Shown here in pieces: positions 42,879 through 52,779 of a DNA stretch of 64,000 bases. Each line of letters opens with the position of its first letter. Positions within the stretch are counted from its first letter, which is position 1. This DNA is from Aporrectodea caliginosa (taxonomy: Eukaryota > Annelida > Clitellata > Crassiclitellata > Lumbricidae): the NCBI GenBank assembly GCA_020284085.1, contig JACEVL010000105.1, positions 559,858 to 623,857 of the forward strand, given 5' to 3'. The translations under genes were made by a program, and so were the position numbers. Below the pieces are notes generated by a model. That model had not been told where the DNA came from. It ran no database searches and saw only the letters and a list, made by a program, of their open reading frames with translations.

Positions 42879-42918
42879 TTAGACACCTGAAAAACGGAGT
42901 CAACACGCGCTATTTAAA
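42879..42918 (+). promoter_or_regulatory. PSE-TATA module 31
   Basis: TTAGACACCTGAAAA with ACACC at 42883, TATTTAAA at 42911, spacing 28. Confidence 0.45.
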
Positions 42919-43079
42919 CTTCCATAAGTGTAACCGCGTGAATTTATTCCTGATAGTTTATGAGTAGGTAAGGTCGACGTTTACGGTGGACGTAAGAAAA
43001 ATAATAATAAATTTAAAAATGAATAATAAATAATTAATAATAAATTATTATTGAAATAATAATAGTAATAATAATAATT

Positions 43080-43925
<846 letters not shown>

Positions 43926-44422
43926 CGAAGACCGCTTGTGATAGTGTCAACAAAACACGTTGCTCACTAGAACCTAGCAATGTTGACATGTTGTTTTTTT
44001 TACGTAGTTGTTTAAAGGAAGAAATTTTGAACTGAAAAACGTAGACAAGACTAGTACTAATATCATCAAATAACTAGACTACTAAGTAAGTAGTAACTAC
44101 TATCTAGCCAGAAAATATTAGTTAAACCATTAAAAGATAAACAATGAATTATGTTTATTTTGCATTAATTTTGTCATTACTTATTGGGGAATACATGTAA
44201 TCACAAGTTAACTAGTAATTAATCGTCAATTCTTTAATAGTTAACTATTGAAACATTTTTTAATCGTTAACAGCCCTAATTACATATATGCTCTTTCTTT
44301 ACCAGTGAAGACACTGGCCGGGGTCGGGAGATTTTTAATGACTCCATATAAATACTCGATTACGATTACGATACATACGCACTCATAAGCAAACAATTTT
44401 GAACCTTTCAACATTGTTTCAG

Positions 44423-45151
44423 ATTCTCGAACAGCAGCTGTCTAAATTGAAGGAAGAACTAAAAGACTTTGAGGAAAACAGCAAACTTAATCAGCATCCA
44501 AACCATCCATCGGGCCACTCCTCATCGTCCAAGGACCTCGATCAGCCGTCCGATCGGGAGAAGCTGCTCCAGGACCAGCTGGACCAGTTAAGGACAAACT
44601 TCGAAGCGATGCTGGCCAGTAAGGTCGAGGACGCGGAAGGAGCGAGGACCAGGGCGGAAGAGGAGGTTCAGGAGAAGATCAGCCAACTGGAGGAACTGCG
44701 TCAGCGGTTCAAGAACTCTGAGGCGACCGAGTTCAACAGCCTAAACGACCTCGTCGATCTACGCAACGAGCTGGACCGCGCCCGAGACGAACTCGAAACG
44801 TTGCGGCACGTCAAGAACGCCCTGGAGAAACAGGTTCGCGAGTACCTCGAGGAGATACGAAGATTCAGGGCGAGGCTAGAGGACGATCGAGGTTTTCGGA
44901 GGTACGTCGGGGTACTGAGACATCTTAACGAGGTCAAGGACGCTAACGACACCTTGCGATGGAAGCTCGAGGATAAACCAAGTGTGCCGCTGATGATCTT
45001 GAACCCTGGGGGTCAGCGTAGAAGGTCAAGACCCGTAGACGCTTCCGCCGGTGCTCTCGTTCGAGGAAGGACCGGAGGGAGGTCTCAGTCGACAGCGCCT
45101 TCGGTGGGACATAGCTGTGATCAGGGTCCTCTCGTCAAAACTACCAAATAG
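44423..45151 (+). CDS. coiled-coil protein, exon 5 (terminal exon)
   Basis: Acceptor CATTGTTTCAG|ATT; 242 codons to TAG at 45149-45151, in phase 0 with exon 4. GC-rich and unique, in contrast to the AT-rich, repeat-filled intron. It opens with coiled coil (ILEQQLSKLKEELKDFEEN), a short Ser/His/Pro linker, then a long heptad region (REKLLQDQLDQLRTNFEAML; EEEVQEKISQLEELRQRF; LRNELDRARDELETLR; LEKQVREYLEEIRRFRARLE) and ends in a basic, Ser-rich tail (GGQRRRSRP on). Probably a structural or scaffold protein; no enzyme motif. I do not recognise the family. Confidence 0.8.
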   Translation: MLEQQLSKLKEELKDFEENSKLNQHPNHPSGHSSSSKDLDQPSDREKLLQDQLDQLRTNFEAMLASKVEDAEGARTRAEEEVQEKISQLEELRQRFKNSEATEFNSLNDLVDLRNELDRARDELETLRHVKNALEKQVREYLEEIRRFRARLEDDRGFRRYVGVLRHLNEVKDANDTLRWKLEDKPSVPLMILNPGGQRRRSRPVDASAGALVRGRTGGRSQSTAPSVGHSCDQGPLVKTTK

Positions 45152-45700
45152 GAGGGAAGGTCTTTTCTTGGGTCATTACTGAAACTAGAACTTTTCTTTC
45201 TGACCTAGAGTTTGAATCTCTCTCTATCTATCTCTGTATCTTTGTCTCTGTCTATCTTTCAGTCTGTCTGTCTGTCTGTATATCTGTCTGTCTTTAGGTA
45301 TATCCGTCGGGCTGTGTGTATGTCTGTCTGTCTGGCTGGCTCTCTATTTGTCTCGGTCTGTCTGTCTCTGTCTGTCTCTGTCTTTCTTTCTGTCTTTCTA
45401 TCTGTCTGTCTTTCTGTCTGTCTGTCTCTCTCTGTCTGTATTTGGTGTATTTGTATCTGTCCGTTCTGCTCATTTCGTTCTCGACTGAAAACTTGCCTCT
45501 TTCATATTGCTTATCCACCTCTCTGTCTTTCGATATTGACTCTATTACTGCTTGGTTTTGGTACGCCATCGGTTGATGCTTGTGCATTAGACCCCGTCGC
45601 TATAGACGTTGAGGCTTAAAATTGACTGACCTTACAAGCCTTTATAGTGCAACAGATGAATAAATAAAAAGATAACCGAACAAATCTAAGTAAACAGTTC
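45152..45700 (+). other. probable 3' UTR of the coiled-coil gene
   Basis: Contains a (TCTG)n tract (45215-45442), a 60-bp repeat piece (gccatcggttgatgc ... gctatagacgtt, 45570-45612) also found in the 547-bp satellite, and AATAAATAAA near 45659 that could be a poly(A) signal. Confidence 0.45.
45215..45442. repeat. (TCTG)n-rich microsatellite
   Basis: TCTG with TATC and TTTC variants. Confidence 0.9.
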
Positions 45701-45702
45701 CT

Positions 45703-45742
45703 TTAAACACCTTTATAAAATAGTTAACTGAAGTTATATAAA
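45703..45742 (+). promoter_or_regulatory. PSE-TATA module 32
   Basis: TTTAAACACCTTTATAAAA with ACACC at 45707, TATATAAA at 45735, spacing 28. Confidence 0.6.
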
Positions 45743-45811
45743 ATTATGTGCTGGATGCGTTTGACGCTTGTAAAGTTGGCGATAAACATAGGCAGATTTA
45801 CTAATATAGGA

Positions 45812-45884
45812 GCAACCGAAGATAGGTGTAAATAATGGTTGATGCTAAACACCTTCATTATAATACACTCTGACATCATAATAG
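45812..45884 (+). promoter_or_regulatory. PSE-TATA module 33, weak TATA
   Basis: Upstream box TATAGGAGCAACCGAAGA near 45812, ACACCTTC at 45849; at +28 the sequence is cataatag. Tandem with module 32 (142 bp apart). Confidence 0.4.
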
Positions 45885-45928
45885 TGACACGCTCCAATAT
45901 CGTTTAACTTACTCTTTTGGCTTGTTTG

Positions 45929-46010
45929 TGTTTAACGAAACTGTGTCATAACAAAAATGATTAGAGTCGCCCTCCTCCTTTCTCCTGGCTTGAGACTGAC
46001 ATTACACATG
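45929..46010 (-). repeat. short SINE family C copy
   Basis: Reverse complement: gtttaacgaaactgtgtcat, cgccctcctcctttctcctg, cttgagactgacatt. Confidence 0.7.
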
Positions 46011-46019
46011 AAGTAACAT

Positions 46020-46344
46020 TCATTATGTACTTGCTATAAAAAAGACCTACTAACTTAAAATTTCTTGGATATTAACTAAGAGTGTTAATTTTATTATTTT
46101 ATGAAATTTCAACTTGTGTGACTTTAATATTGTATGTTCGACGCGATGTGATGCATTTGAAACACATGTTTATATAGCGTCGTTCATCACAGTTCTGTTG
46201 CGTCATCAGAGTGTGCGATGACGTCATCAGTCTGTGTGTTTGCGGTGTTTCTTTTTCGGATATTCGTCGTCCGAATCTTTGTCCACGTCACCTGTAGTGA
46301 CAAAACACAAGCCATAGTTTCCCTCCTTCATAATCTAATCCTAT
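46020..46344. other. no recognisable feature
   Basis: AT-rich; no ORF, repeat or module with acceptable spacing. Confidence 0.5.
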
Positions 46345-46411
46345 GGATCCACAGTTTAACGACAGCTTATGACAACAGAGGCCGTTGCCGTCGACAGAAA
46401 TTATTTATGGC

Positions 46412-47600
46412 CAGTGTGACCACTCTCCATTTTCGGAAATCCCAAGCTCTTTCAAGAAAAATCCCAAGTTTGGCCAAAAGTGTACCAAAAAATCCAAAGT
46501 GACTGAAAACGAAAAACTTGAGATGAAATATGAAATGCGTTTTAACAATCACAATTATTCACAAAAATGATAAGAACTAAGAACTCGCAAAGAAAAAACC
46601 GGAGCATAACATTGAATTAACAGATACAATGTTTACAAGTAACAATAATAATAGACAGACCAGACCCACTGAGCCAGTTTTTTCTAATCTGATTCGCTGC
46701 CACTGTTGAAAAGTACGGTAAAAATTAGTCTGCGGGTATACCCGTACCCGCGGGTTTACCCGTGCCCGACCCGTACCCGCGGGTCGGGTACGGGTCGGGT
46801 ACGCTTTTCACGGGTCGAGTCGGGTACGGGTAGGGTCATCACGGGTACGGGTATACCCGGTTTTACCCGTACCGACGTGAAGTTTTGGGGTTACAATGAC
46901 ACCGTTACATGTAATAGAGAATGTACTCGCATAATGGGCCTGACCGGGTCTGCAACGTTCTATTAACAGTTACGTAGTGTTCTATGTGACAGTATATGGA
47001 CCTCGGAGATATAATGTACAATGCAATTGAGACAGTTGATGGTACAGGTTCCATAAGTTGACTGCCTATTATTATTACTACTATTACAACTGCTGTTGCT
47101 GTTGCTACTACCACTGCTACTGCTGCTACTGCTGCTTCTGTTGTTGTTGTTGTTGTTGCTGCTACTACTACTACTACTACTGCTACTACTACTACTACTA
47201 CAACAACTACTACTACTACTATCATCATCAGCAGCAGCAGCATCAGCATCAGCATAAGCCTATTTATTGTTACTACTACATGCAGAGTTGTAAGCCTATA
47301 GGCCTGGTAGGGTCAGGGACTATGAGAAGGCATGCTTATGACGTGACGGGTACTTTACGGGTACGTGTATACCCGCGGGTACGGGTCGGGTCGGGCAGTA
47401 ATTTTGATTACGGGTCGGGTACGGGTACGGGTAACGGTTCTGTGTTACGGGTACGGGTCGGGTAGAAAAAATGCTCTACCCGCAGACCTCTAGTCTGTAG
47501 ACCTTAGAAAATCCCAAGATTGCATTGAAAAATCCCCAGATCCCAAGTCGACATCCAAAGTCCCAAGATCTTGGGGAAATCCCAAGGAGTGGTCACACTG
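46412..47600 (+). mobile_element. non-autonomous hAT element carrying a nested element
   Basis: Perfect inverted ends CAGTGTGACCACTC / GAGTGGTCACACTG and perfect 8-bp duplication TTTATGGC (46404-46411 and 47601-47608). Without its insert it is about 430 bp, as is the copy at 52172-52600. No transposase. Confidence 0.92.
46733..47489. mobile_element. CGGGTA-rich element nested in the hAT
   Basis: The uninterrupted copy at 52172-52600 shows this stretch is an insertion. Both sides are CGGGTA/TACCCG repeats in inverted arrangement, ending CTGCGGGTA / TACCCGCAG. Flanking TTAGTCTG (46725-46732) and CTAGTCTG (47490-47497) is a probable 8-bp duplication with one mismatch. The centre has a (TAC/TGC)n microsatellite at 47070-47250. 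hAT-like by duplication length. Confidence 0.7.
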
Positions 47601-47649
47601 TTTATGGCAAATTGCAGCTCATTTTCTCTAATCCTATTCACAGTACGCA

Positions 47650-47723
47650 AGGATCCACGGTTTAACGACAGCTTATGACAATATTGGCCGTAGCCGTCGA
47701 CAAAGATTAGTTTGGCATATTAC
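47650..47723 (-). repeat. tiny retroposon family B copy
   Basis: Minus strand gtaatatgccaaactaat, gtcgacggctacggccaat, gctgtcgttaaaccgtgga; starts 27 bp after the TATA of module 34. Confidence 0.8.
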
Positions 47724-47742
47724 AAAAAGTTTGCAGTACGTG

Positions 47743-47812
47743 TTTATATAGCCTATGTAGTATATCTTATAAAGGTGTTGAACATAACCATCACTCATTA
47801 CCTCGTTTGTTC
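47743..47812 (-). promoter_or_regulatory. PSE-TATA module 34 with upstream box
   Basis: Minus strand box GGAACAAACGAGGTAATGA (from about 47812), ACACCTTTATAA from 47778, TATATAAA from 47750, spacing 28. The most complete three-part module here. Confidence 0.65.
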
Positions 47813-47924
47813 CTATATAGTATAATAATTATAGTAACACGAGGCTAAACTATATTATAAACTAGAAAAATAGTAAAGATTTCACTTAAGGAATCATCAT
47901 TTTGGATTATATTCTATAAGATTA

Positions 47925-47985
47925 GAGTAGATTAGATTAGATTAGATTAGATTAGATTAGATTAGATTAGATTGGATTGGATTGG
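47925..47985. repeat. (GATTA)n microsatellite
   Basis: ATTAGATTAG repeats, not a telomere repeat. Confidence 0.9.
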
Positions 47986-48122
47986 ATTAGATCAGATTAG
48001 TTCGACACATGGGCGGAATCGCAAACGATGCCGTAAGTAATGGTTAATAAAAAACATTTTTGACATTATATAAGCCACGCTTTAGTATCGTCTAATATTC
48101 ATTTTTTTCAATGTGACTAATT

Positions 48123-48199
48123 ATAGGAACATTCGAGGCCATTAAAAATGGTTCACGCTAAACACATTTTTTACGCATTCTTCTGACGCTATATATAAA
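48123..48199 (+). promoter_or_regulatory. PSE-TATA module 35 with upstream box
   Basis: Box TATAGGAACATTCGAGGCCA near 48123, ACACATTTTTTA at 48162, TATATATAAA at 48190, spacing 28. A shortened module (AACATTTTTGACATTATATAA) precedes it at 48053. Confidence 0.5.
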
Positions 48200-48253
48200 T
48201 ACTCTTCGGTAGCGTTCAGCGACTATAGAAAATGGAATGCAGTGGATTTACTG

Positions 48254-48344
48254 TAGGAACAAGCAAGGCCACCCGTTTTTGAATTCATCTGAGAAATGGC
48301 TGACGCTAAACACCTTTTTATGCATTAACCTGATGCTATATAAA
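48254..48344 (+). promoter_or_regulatory. PSE-TATA module 36
   Basis: Box TGTAGGAACAAGCAAGGCCA near 48253, ACACCTTTTTAT at 48310, TATATAAA at 48337, spacing 27. The duplicate at 13140 keeps only the part from 48291 on. Confidence 0.5.
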
Positions 48345-48414
48345 CGCGAACAATACAATACAAAGCAATCACGTCCAGGTTACGTTTAGATCAGATTAAA
48401 TTAGTAAGACTACA

Positions 48415-48582
48415 TTATTATCTCTTCACCTTGAGTTACTATATAGCTATCTCACCTTCCCAGTTCAGTAGACGCCTTAAGACTTTCCTGTTCTCTGACG
48501 AAGGCACTGAAGCAGGTCGAGAGCGCTGCTGATTTTTGAGCGGCGCTATATAAATGTTCGATTACAATTACAATTACAATTA
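48415..48582 (+). pseudogene. retrotransposon 3' end, RT C-terminus remnant
   Basis: FSRRLKTFLFSDEG frame, gcggcgctatataaatg and (ATTACA)n tail; same insertion as 13385-13560. Confidence 0.7.
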
Positions 48583-48627
48583 TAATTATCGCTACAAACA
48601 TTTTTAATGCGCGCAAAGTCACATTGA

Positions 48628-49670
48628 CTGTCCCTACGCCACCGAAATTTGCGAAAAAAATTGAAATTTTTTCGTCACTTATTTTAGTACAAATATAATT
48701 TGTTTTTACTATTTTCAACATGTATACATAGAAAAGTCACATGTTTGCAGTCTTGTCTCTTTGAAGAAACCATGCTCCTCTTAGATTTCAGCTTCTCTGT
48801 AGTAGACTGTAGACTTCGAAACATGGAACAGCACACAGTGCTGGCTTCGACAAGGACGTTTTGCAACAGTGACGTGGTTCCCTTCGAATGCCTTTCATGT
48901 TGCTTGGAGATGACTTCTATCTCAGTTGTTGGCAACAAGTCCAGGAAGTGTTGTCCAATAAGTCTGGACATGTCCAGTGCTTTGTGATGAACAAATGCAC
49001 GAGACTGATCAGCTGCCACCAAAGGGCAAATAGGCCTAATATCATTCAAGAGACTGTACATGACCTGCAGTCTAAGCCGTTTCTGATATTTTATACTGCC
49101 ACATTCTTGTGTAGCAGATACGAAGTTGTCTATGCTAGATCAAGGAAGCGTAGAGCAATATTCCGATACCACTTCAGTGTTTTTCAAAGAGGAGAATAGT
49201 AAGATGTCAGTTGGTCGCTTCGGTCGACTCCGCACGTCTTGGTGTTGTATACATGCGAGGATGGAACCTGGCTTCCATGCAAGCTCTCCTATGTCTGTTC
49301 AATTTCATTGAAGTTGTCAGGTTCCCAGTATGATGTAAGCCTAAGCTCAGTATCATTAGGCCTACATGCACATCTCGTTTGTTCTTCCATTTATGATAAC
49401 AATCCGCCCGTGTCGACGACAAAACAACATCACCTTTTTCTCAACATTTCAACCAAAAATAGCAATGGTATAAAAATGCGAAAAAAAATATAATTCTTTT
49501 CCAATTTTCAAAATTTCTTCGCCAATGTGTCTGTTAGTATTGCATCATGCTATCATTGCCACGCCAATAGATGTATTTCCGACACGCCAGATATTACATA
49601 GGAACGGTTCTCTGAAGGACGAGTATACTCGTCCTCGGCGTCTGCATAAACTTATGTAGCGGTCAATGTG
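48628..49670 (-). mobile_element. decayed piggyBac-like transposon
   Basis: The right end is followed by TTAA (49671-49674). Ends CACATTGACTG / CGGTCAATGTG are roughly inverted, and an 18-bp perfect palindrome GGACGAGTATACTCGTCC lies near 49620. A minus-strand frame at 49207-49422 contains DCYHKWKNKRDVHV, resembling the W-K-D-K-R-x-V block of piggyBac transposases. A second frame (48684-49061) has no motif that I can place. The left TTAA is not visible. Confidence 0.5.
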
Positions 49671-49674
49671 TTAA

Positions 49675-49766
49675 ATAGTGCCAGTCTGAAGACTGGAGAA
49701 AAGAGGAGGAGGGTAGTACTGATCACTGTTGTTATGATACAGTGTCGTTAAACAGGCAACTAACCA
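49675..49766 (+). repeat. short SINE family C copy
   Basis: agtgccagtctgaag ... acagtgtcgttaaacaggca. Confidence 0.75.
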
Positions 49767-49905
49767 TATAGATGAGAAAACGTTTAATGGTGACAAGAAT
49801 TAAAGGTTCAATTGTAAGAAATTAAAGGTGTGATCGACGTCAACGACCCTATCTGCCACTAGATTCGTTGAACTTTGAAATATTCTATATGAAACAAAGA
49901 ATCAG

Positions 49906-49945
49906 TTAAACACCTTTAAAATTAATTCAATAGAAGATATATATA
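49906..49945 (+). promoter_or_regulatory. PSE-TATA module 37
   Basis: TTAAACACCTTTAAAA with ACACC at 49910, TATATATA at 49938, spacing 28. Confidence 0.5.
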
Positions 49946-49997
49946 CTTTCAATAATTGTCTATATCCTGATTTTCATTGAAGTTATAAATAATTATA

Positions 49998-50004
49998 ATA
50001 TTTT

Positions 50005-50047
<43 letters not shown>

Positions 50048-50465
50048 GATAATGATAATGATAATGATAATGATAATGATAATGATAATGATCATGATAA
50101 TGATAATGATAATGATCATGATAATAGTAATAGTAGGCCTAATAGTAATAATAATAGTAATAGTAATAGTAGTAATAGTAGTAATAGTAGTAGTAGTAGT
50201 AATAATAGTAGTAATAATAATAATAATAGTAATAATAATAGTAATAATAGTAATAATAATAATAGTAATAATAATAGTAATAATAATAGTAATAATAATA
50301 GTAATAATAATAGTAATAATATTAGTAATAATAATAGTAATAATAAGTGTAATAATAAGTGTAATAATAATAATAGTAATAATAATAGTAATAATAACAG
50401 TAATAATAATAGTACTAATAATAGTAATAATAATAGTAATAATTATAATAATAATAATAATAATT
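49998..50465. repeat. (AATG)n, (AATAGT)n and (AAT)n satellite
   Basis: About 470 bp of GATAAT, then AATAGTAAT, then AAT units. Met-Ile and Ile-Val frames are artefacts. Confidence 0.95.
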
Positions 50466-50668
50466 TTTTCTTTGTTGAAGCGCCTCACAAACGCACTGCG
50501 CTGTACATTTACATGTTATGCAATTTAAATCTTAACTACTAACAGAACAGACAGCCTGCAACACAACGGCGCTAATAGCAGCCTACAAAGCATATCCGCC
50601 CTACGGGACTCGAACTCGGTACCTCTCGCTCTCCATGCCAGCGTGTTATCCAATGCGCTATCGGGCTG
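50465..50668 (-). repeat. tRNA-derived SINE-S
   Basis: Minus-strand head reads agcgcattggataacacg and gagttcgagtcccgtaggg; best-preserved A and B boxes of the family. Confidence 0.8.
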
Positions 50669-50689
50669 AAAACAGTACAGTACTTAACT

Positions 50690-50800
50690 CCGCCACTGTT
50701 CGATTTCTGACAGTGCCAGTCCCAAGACTGAATAAAGGAGGAGGGCGACGCCAATGGTCTTTGTTACCACACAGCTAGTCATTAAACAGAAAAACCAACC
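50690..50800 (+). repeat. short SINE family C copy
   Basis: aactccgccactgttcgatt ... cattaaacagaaaaaccaac; close to consensus. Confidence 0.8.
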
Positions 50801-50831
50801 AGTACTTAACGAAATAATTATACGGAGATAT

Positions 50832-50871
50832 TTAGACACCTTTAAAAATGGTACGATCAAGGCTATATATA
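50832..50871 (+). promoter_or_regulatory. PSE-TATA module 38
   Basis: TTTAGACACCTTTAAAAA with ACACC at 50836, TATATATA at 50864, spacing 28. Confidence 0.5.
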
Positions 50872-50954
50872 TATATTCACATATCCTTGCGTATTACTAG
50901 GAGATGTGAACTATTATTGATCATAAAGGTGCTGTTTAAACAATAGAACCAAAA

Positions 50955-51060
50955 CTCCGCCACTGTTTGCTCTTTGAAAGTGCCAATCCCAAGCCTGGAT
51001 GAGGGAGGAGGGCGACGCTTCTGATCTTTGTAATCAAACAGTGTCGTTAAACTGAAACTA
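50955..51060 (+). repeat. short SINE family C copy
   Basis: aactccgccactgtttgctc ... cagtgtcgttaaactgaaac; directly followed by a compound SINE. Confidence 0.8.
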
Positions 51061-51061
51061 A

Positions 51062-51450
51062 TAGGTTGGTAGCCCGCTCTCCACGCCGGCGGCCCGGGTT
51101 CGATTCGGGTCGGTCGGTTTATCAGAGATTAATTTCTCGGATCTTTACTGCGGGTGGCTCGGCCGCAATATAAACGTGGAATACAATACAATACAACACA
51201 TTACAATACAACTGGGGCGCGGTGGTTTGGGGGTATGTTCGGTGCCTTGCAGCTGGAGGGTTGCGGGTTCGAATCCACCTCAACGTCGCCGCGTAGGGAC
51301 CCTGGGCAAGTCCTTCACTCGCAATTGCTCATGCGCTTCGGCGTGAACCTCCGATTCAGCGTCCGCGCAGTAGTCGGGAGCGCCTCTGAATGGGCAATCT
51401 GGTAGGGGCGCTATAACAAGTGTTCAAATACAATATAATACAATACAATA
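51062..51450 (+). repeat. compound SINE-L (5'-truncated) plus SINE-G
   Basis: Starts inside the SINE-L head (taggttggtagcccgc), keeps its B-box region, linker caatacaacacattacaa, then complete SINE-G and (CAATA)n tail. Confidence 0.85.
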
Positions 51451-51504
51451 CTACTACTATATAAAATCAATTTAGACACATTAATTTAATTTAACTCAGT
51501 TTAC

Positions 51505-51598
51505 CTGTGGTAGTGCCAGTCCAAGCCAGCAGTAGTGAGGAGGGTGATGCCAATCATCTGTTCTATGACACAGTGTCGTTTAACAGGAACTAACCAAC
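51505..51598 (+). repeat. short SINE family C copy
   Basis: tggtagtgccagtccaagc ... cagtgtcgtttaacaggaac. Confidence 0.75.
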
Positions 51599-51635
51599 CA
51601 ATGAGATACAAAAATTGATTGAAATAAAAAATCTG

Positions 51636-51673
51636 ACAAACACCTTTAAAATGCATTAAATTTAAGCATATAC
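51636..51673 (+). promoter_or_regulatory. PSE-TATA-like module, weak
   Basis: ACACCTTTAAAA at 51640 and CATATAC at 51667 (TATAC at spacing 29); a family C copy follows about 30 bp later. Confidence 0.3.
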
Positions 51674-51696
51674 TTTCAATAATTTGTGATGTGATT

Positions 51697-51793
51697 TGTA
51701 CTCTGTCAGTGCCAGTCCCAAGCCTAGATAAAGGAGGAGGGCGACGCTAATGATCTTTGTAATCACACAGTGTCGTTAAAACGAAACTACTAC
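51697..51793 (+). repeat. short SINE family C copy
   Basis: tactctgtcagtgccagtcc ... cacagtgtcgttaaaacgaa. Confidence 0.75.
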
Positions 51794-51837
51794 TACGACT
51801 TCGATATACAATTTAATAATAAAAAAATTCACCACTA

Positions 51838-51936
51838 TCCGTTATTTGGCAGGGCCAGTCTCAAGCTTGGCAAAAGGAGGAAGGCAACGCTAATCAACTT
51901 TGTTATGACGGTGTCGTTAAACAACAACTAACCAAC
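51838..51936 (+). repeat. short SINE family C copy
   Basis: ggcagggccagtctcaagc ... cggtgtcgttaaacaacaac; sixth C copy in 2.3 kb, all on the + strand. Confidence 0.75.
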
Positions 51937-52171
51937 GTGCACTATAGGATGTAAGATAAGGGTTAGGTCAACGGCCCAGGTATCCAGAAGATATCGTTAA
52001 AAATGGATACTATTATTAACTAATGTTACTAATCTATAGCTAAAGATTTATGTAGGCCTACATGTTTTCTGATACTTGTTTAAGTCAAGGTAGCTGTAAA
52101 GTCAACATTGACGAACCTCTTGCAGCCTCAAGATGTCGCTAAACGTTAGTCTACCGATTGAATATAACGAC

Positions 52172-52600
52172 CAGTGCGACCATTCTCTATTTTGTAAAAT
52201 CCCAAGCTGTTTCCAGAAAAATCCCAAGATTGGCCAAAAGTGTACAAAAAATCCAAAGTTATCGAAAACGAAAAAGTTGTGATGAAATATAAAATGCATT
52301 TTAATAATCACAATTATTCACAAAAATGCCAAGGCTAAAAACTGGCAAAGAAAATAAACCGGAGCATAACATTGAATTAACAAATTATAATGTTTACAAG
52401 TAACAATAATAATAAGCGTCTTTCAGAGCTACTTTTTTCTAATCTGATTGGCTGTCACTGTTGAAAACTGAAAAGTATGGCAAAAACTAATTTGGAGACC
52501 TTAGAAAAAATCCCAAGATTGCTATGCAAACTCCCCAGATCCCAAGTCGATCCCCAAAATCCGAAGATCTTGGAGAAAATCCCAAAGAGTGGTCACACTG
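52172..52600 (+). mobile_element. non-autonomous hAT element, uninterrupted copy
   Basis: 429 bp; ends CAGTGCGACCATTC / GAGTGGTCACACTG; perfect 8-bp duplication ATAACGAC (52164-52171 and 52601-52608). Reference copy for 8724-9903 and 46412-47600. Confidence 0.92.
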
Positions 52601-52779
52601 ATAACGACATCTCGTGGCTGCCAAAGCCGTTAAAGTCGATTTTACTTTAAACCCATTATTTCGAGGTGTTTTAAAGATTCACCTATATTACCATTCTTGA
52701 AGAAATAAGGACAGCAAACGTATAGAAATTAAGGTGTGCTCAACATTAGCATTTCACTTTTGCGAAAGAATAATATTAA

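Larger units (their letters stand above)
46345..47620 (-). repeat. family B copy split by a hAT element
   Basis: Minus-strand B core at 46345-46411 and its head (gagctgcaatttgccataaa) at 47601-47620; the hAT between them duplicated TTTATGGC of the retroposon. Confidence 0.85.

Noticed and set aside
42496..42906. 136-codon minus-strand frame as a novel gene
   Set aside because: Comparison with the 59.4-kb element shows it overlaps a frameshifted RT C-terminus.
47925..47985. Interstitial telomere
   Set aside because: Unit is GATTA, not TTAGGG, and the tract is short.
49949..50528. Ile/Val/Met-rich membrane-like proteins on both strands
   Set aside because: Translation of AAT/AATG repeats.
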